Below are positions 61,697-64,000 of a DNA stretch of 64,000 bases, piece after piece. The translations under genes were made by a program, and so were the position numbers. This DNA is from an uncultured Eubacteriaceae bacterium (GTDB lineage Bacteria > Bacillota > Clostridia > Eubacteriales > Eubacteriaceae): contig CAMBHL010000003.1 of the NCBI GenBank assembly GCA_945867155.1, forward strand, positions 200,099 to 264,098, read 5' to 3'. The notes beneath the pieces were generated by a model, which had not been told where the DNA came from, made no database searches, and was given only the letters and a program-made list of their open reading frames with translations. Position 1 is the stretch's first letter. Each line of letters opens with the position of its first letter.

Positions 61697-64000
61697 ATGA
61701 ATCAAACTGAACAAAAAGCCGCCGCCAAGGCCTTTGCGGACCGCTGGGCCGGGCGCGGCGATGAAAAGCAGGACACCCAGTCTTTCTGGAACGAACTCCT
61801 GCGCACGGTCTACGGCGTCGACAACACCGAAGAGTACATCAAATACGAAAAGCGGGCCAAAATCGACAAGGACACGAAGTTCATCGACGGCTACATTCCG
61901 GCGACAAAGGTGCTCATCGAACAGAAGGGCGCGAAGATCGACCTCAACAAGGCTGAACGCCAATCCGACGGGCAGATGCTCACCCCTTTCCAGCAGGGGC
62001 GCCGCTATATTCTCGGCTTGAAACAATCAGAATATCCAAAATGGATTGTGACCTGTAATTTTCAAACTTTCCACATTCACGACATGGACCGTCCCAACGA
62101 CGCGCCCCAGGTCGTCTATCTGAAAGACTTACCAAAAGAATATGAACGGCTGACCTTTTTAATCGACTTGGAAAACAAGAATACAAAGCGCGAAGAAGAA
62201 CTTTCCAAAGGCGCCGGCGCCCTCGTGGGCAAAATCTACGATGCTTTTCTAAAGCAGTTCGAAGCGGTGCGGGAACCGACGGCGAGCGACCTCCGCAGCC
62301 TCAACGTGCTCTGCGTGCGCCTGGTGTTCTGCTACTACGCCGAAGACGCCGGGCTGTTCCAGTCGGCCCACAGTTTTCGGGATTATCTCGACTCTTTCAA
62401 TCCCCACCACCTTCAGCAAGGGCTCAAGGATTTATTTGCGATCCTCGACACCGCGGAACCGGACCGGGATCCTTTCGCCGCGCCGGAACTCCTCGCCTTC
62501 CCTTACGTCAACGGCAGACTGTTCCGGGACGAAAATCAGCCCATTACCATTCCGCCGATTACCGAAGAAATCAAGAAAGAACTCCTCGACGCCGACGACT
62601 TCGACTGGTCGGACATTTCCCCGACCATTTTCGGCGCCGTGTTCGAATCGACCTTGGACAGCAAAATGCGCCGGAAGGGCGGCATGCACTACACCTCTAT
62701 CGAAAACATTCACAAGGTCATCGATCCGCTGTTTCTGGACGATCTCAAGGCTGAACTCAAGGACATTCTCGCCATCACCAGCGAAAAGAAGCGGGACAGC
62801 GCCCTGAAAAATTATCAAAACAAGCTGGCGTCCCTCACGTTTTTGGACCCCGCCGCCGGTTCGGGCAACTTCCTCACGGAATCCTACCGCTGTCTGAGAA
62901 AGCTCGAAAACCGCGTCATCGCCGAGCTGCATCACGGGCAGACGATCATGTACGACGAAAAGATCCTGAACCCGATCAAAGTCTCTATCGGCCAGTTCTA
63001 CGGCATCGAAATCAACGATTTCGCCGTGTCCGTCGCCAAAACCGCCCTGTGGATCGCCGAATCCCAGATGCTCCAGGCCACCGAAGAAATTATCCAGGGC
63101 GACCTCGATTTTCTGCCTTTGACCACCAACGCTAACATCGTCGAAGGCAACGCCCTGAGAATCGACTGGAACGATGTTGTGCCAAAAGAAAAGCTTGACT
63201 ATATTATGGGAAATCCGCCGTTTGTTGCAAATGCAGGTCGTGTAAAATCATCCGAAGCAAGTTCTAAAGGTATGCAAACGAGCGAACAAAAAGAAGATAA
63301 AATGAATCTATTCGGTAAAAAGGGTGGAAATTTAAATTATGTTGCCTGCTGGTTTAAAAAAGCCGCACTTTATATGAAAGATACAAAAATAGCAGTAGCT
63401 TTTGTAGCCACAGATTCTATTTGTCAAGGTCAGCAAACAGAGCCTTTATGGAAACCATTATTTGATGATGGGATTGAAATTAACTTTGCACATCAATCTT
63501 TTTGGTGGAAATCCGAAGCTTCAGATTCTGCTACTGTTAAAGTTGTTATTGTCGGATTTTCATATCAAGAATCTGAAAAACATTGGCTTTTTTCTGGAGA
63601 TATGAAACGTTCTGTTAAACACATTAATGCTTACTTAGTTGAAGCTGATGATGTATTTATCGAAAAACGCAGGACTCCAATCTGTGATGTTTCACAAATG
63701 CACCGTGGCAGTCAACCTACTGATCATGGATACTTTATTTTCTCAGAAGAGGAATATAAAATTCAAATTCAAAAAGAACCTTTTACAAAGCCTTTCTTCA
63801 GAAAATATATGATGGGAAAAGATTTTATCGAACGGAAACCGCGTTATTGTTTATGGCTTGTAGGAGTCACTCCTGGAGAAATAAAAAAGGGCAAAACTAT
63901 TTTTAACAGAGTCCAGCAAGTGAAAGAATTCCGAGAAAAAAGCAGCAAAGCTGCCACACGAAAAAAAGCTGAAACACCCCAATTATTTGATGAAAATCAA
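61697..64000 (+). CDS. MmeI-like (type IIL) restriction-modification enzyme, 5' part
   Basis: First 768 codons, open to the right edge. The N-terminal nuclease-like region has a PD-(D/E)xK core: Asp64, Glu75 and Lys77 (DGYIPATKVLIEQK). A helical spacer follows (near 150-330), then an adenine methyltransferase: motif I FLDPAAGSGNF (residues 382-392) and motif IV NPPF (506-509), then the beginning of the target-recognition region. One polypeptide would cut and methylate. Base composition drops abruptly near codon 495: 40 of 60 bases are G or C at 62281-62340 but 18 of 60 at 63301-63360, without frame loss. C-terminal part not seen. Confidence 0.85.
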   Translation, partial: MNQTEQKAAAKAFADRWAGRGDEKQDTQSFWNELLRTVYGVDNTEEYIKYEKRAKIDKDTKFIDGYIPATKVLIEQKGAKIDLNKAERQSDGQMLTPFQQGRRYILGLKQSEYPKWIVTCNFQTFHIHDMDRPNDAPQVVYLKDLPKEYERLTFLIDLENKNTKREEELSKGAGALVGKIYDAFLKQFEAVREPTASDLRSLNVLCVRLVFCYYAEDAGLFQSAHSFRDYLDSFNPHHLQQGLKDLFAILDTAEPDRDPFAAPELLAFPYVNGRLFRDENQPITIPPITEEIKKELLDADDFDWSDISPTIFGAVFESTLDSKMRRKGGMHYTSIENIHKVIDPLFLDDLKAELKDILAITSEKKRDSALKNYQNKLASLTFLDPAAGSGNFLTESYRCLRKLENRVIAELHHGQTIMYDEKILNPIKVSIGQFYGIEINDFAVSVAKTALWIAESQMLQATEEIIQGDLDFLPLTTNANIVEGNALRIDWNDVVPKEKLDYIMGNPPFVANAGRVKSSEASSKGMQTSEQKEDKMNLFGKKGGNLNYVACWFKKAALYMKDTKIAVAFVATDSICQGQQTEPLWKPLFDDGIEINFAHQSFWWKSEASDSATVKVVIVGFSYQESEKHWLFSGDMKRSVKHINAYLVEADDVFIEKRRTPICDVSQMHRGSQPTDHGYFIFSEEEYKIQIQKEPFTKPFFRKYMMGKDFIERKPRYCLWLVGVTPGEIKKGKTIFNRVQQVKEFREKSSKAATRKKAETPQLFDENQ

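Noticed and set aside
1..64000. CRISPR array, insertion sequence or prophage
   Set aside because: No regularly spaced repeats, no transposase or integrase, and no phage structural genes were found; the muramidase at 23731 is membrane-anchored and among housekeeping genes.

Overview
The window looks like a chromosomal segment of a low-to-moderate GC Bacillota, most likely class Clostridia, order Eubacteriales (a Eubacteriaceae-like anaerobe; the genus cannot be fixed from the sequence alone). The reasons are: a Gram-positive-type PolC; the uppS-cdsA-rseP-ispG-polC order; topA-hslV-hslU-rpsB-tsf; ftsK-rimO-pgsA-cinA-recA; a NusG-domain-II/Gx transporter pair; DUF512 next to der; DUF4364; a 1417-residue fused 2-hydroxyacyl-CoA dehydratase activase-like protein; a formate/nitrite channel; and strong AGGAGG ribosome binding sites. 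Most genes are on the minus strand.

Region by region (minus-strand units read right to left). 127-15315: a large surface-polysaccharide operon from one promoter (15361-15388) to one terminator (94-120). It holds an initiating sugar transferase, three DUF4422 proteins, GT2, GT4 and DUF1972 glycosyltransferases, two Wzy-like polymerases, one Wzx flippase, two Wzz-type chain-length proteins and two CpsD-like ATPases. It reads as two cassettes, each ending in wzz-cpsD; the cpsD of the promoter-proximal cassette has lost its Walker A lysine. 15426-24501: glmM, tsf, rpsB, hslU, hslV, topA, malic enzyme, GH25 muramidase. 24631-26078 (plus strand): an orphan S24-like domain, then NusG-II and Gx proteins; a tRNA-Leu(CAG) lies on the minus strand between them. 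26117-29471: der and DUF512 (minus), DUF4364 (plus). 29511-42074: vanY-type carboxypeptidase, polC, ispG, rseP, cdsA, uppS and the giant activase in one minus-strand series. 42318-42989: an S24 repressor. 43021-53865: RNase P RNA, recA, cinA-like, pgsA, rimO, ftsK, pnp, rpsO and a UgtP-like glycosyltransferase.

53874-60481: a 50-residue membrane protein, proB, thiE, thiM, a DUF3862-like lipid-side protein, a cysteine synthase-like enzyme, a formate/nitrite transporter and a cysteine-rich conserved protein. 60605-64000: a flavodoxin-ferredoxin fusion with a Fur-like site, an orphan 53-residue antitoxin-like protein, and the first 768 codons of an MmeI-like (type IIL) restriction-modification enzyme cut by the right edge.

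Most of the window is housekeeping: translation, cell division, replication, RNA decay, isoprenoid and phospholipid synthesis. The accessory parts are the polysaccharide operon and the restriction-modification gene at the right end; both show sharp changes in base composition that suggest exchange. No CRISPR array, prophage or insertion sequence was seen. No stretch over 300 bases lacks a gene, except the one occupied by rnpB.
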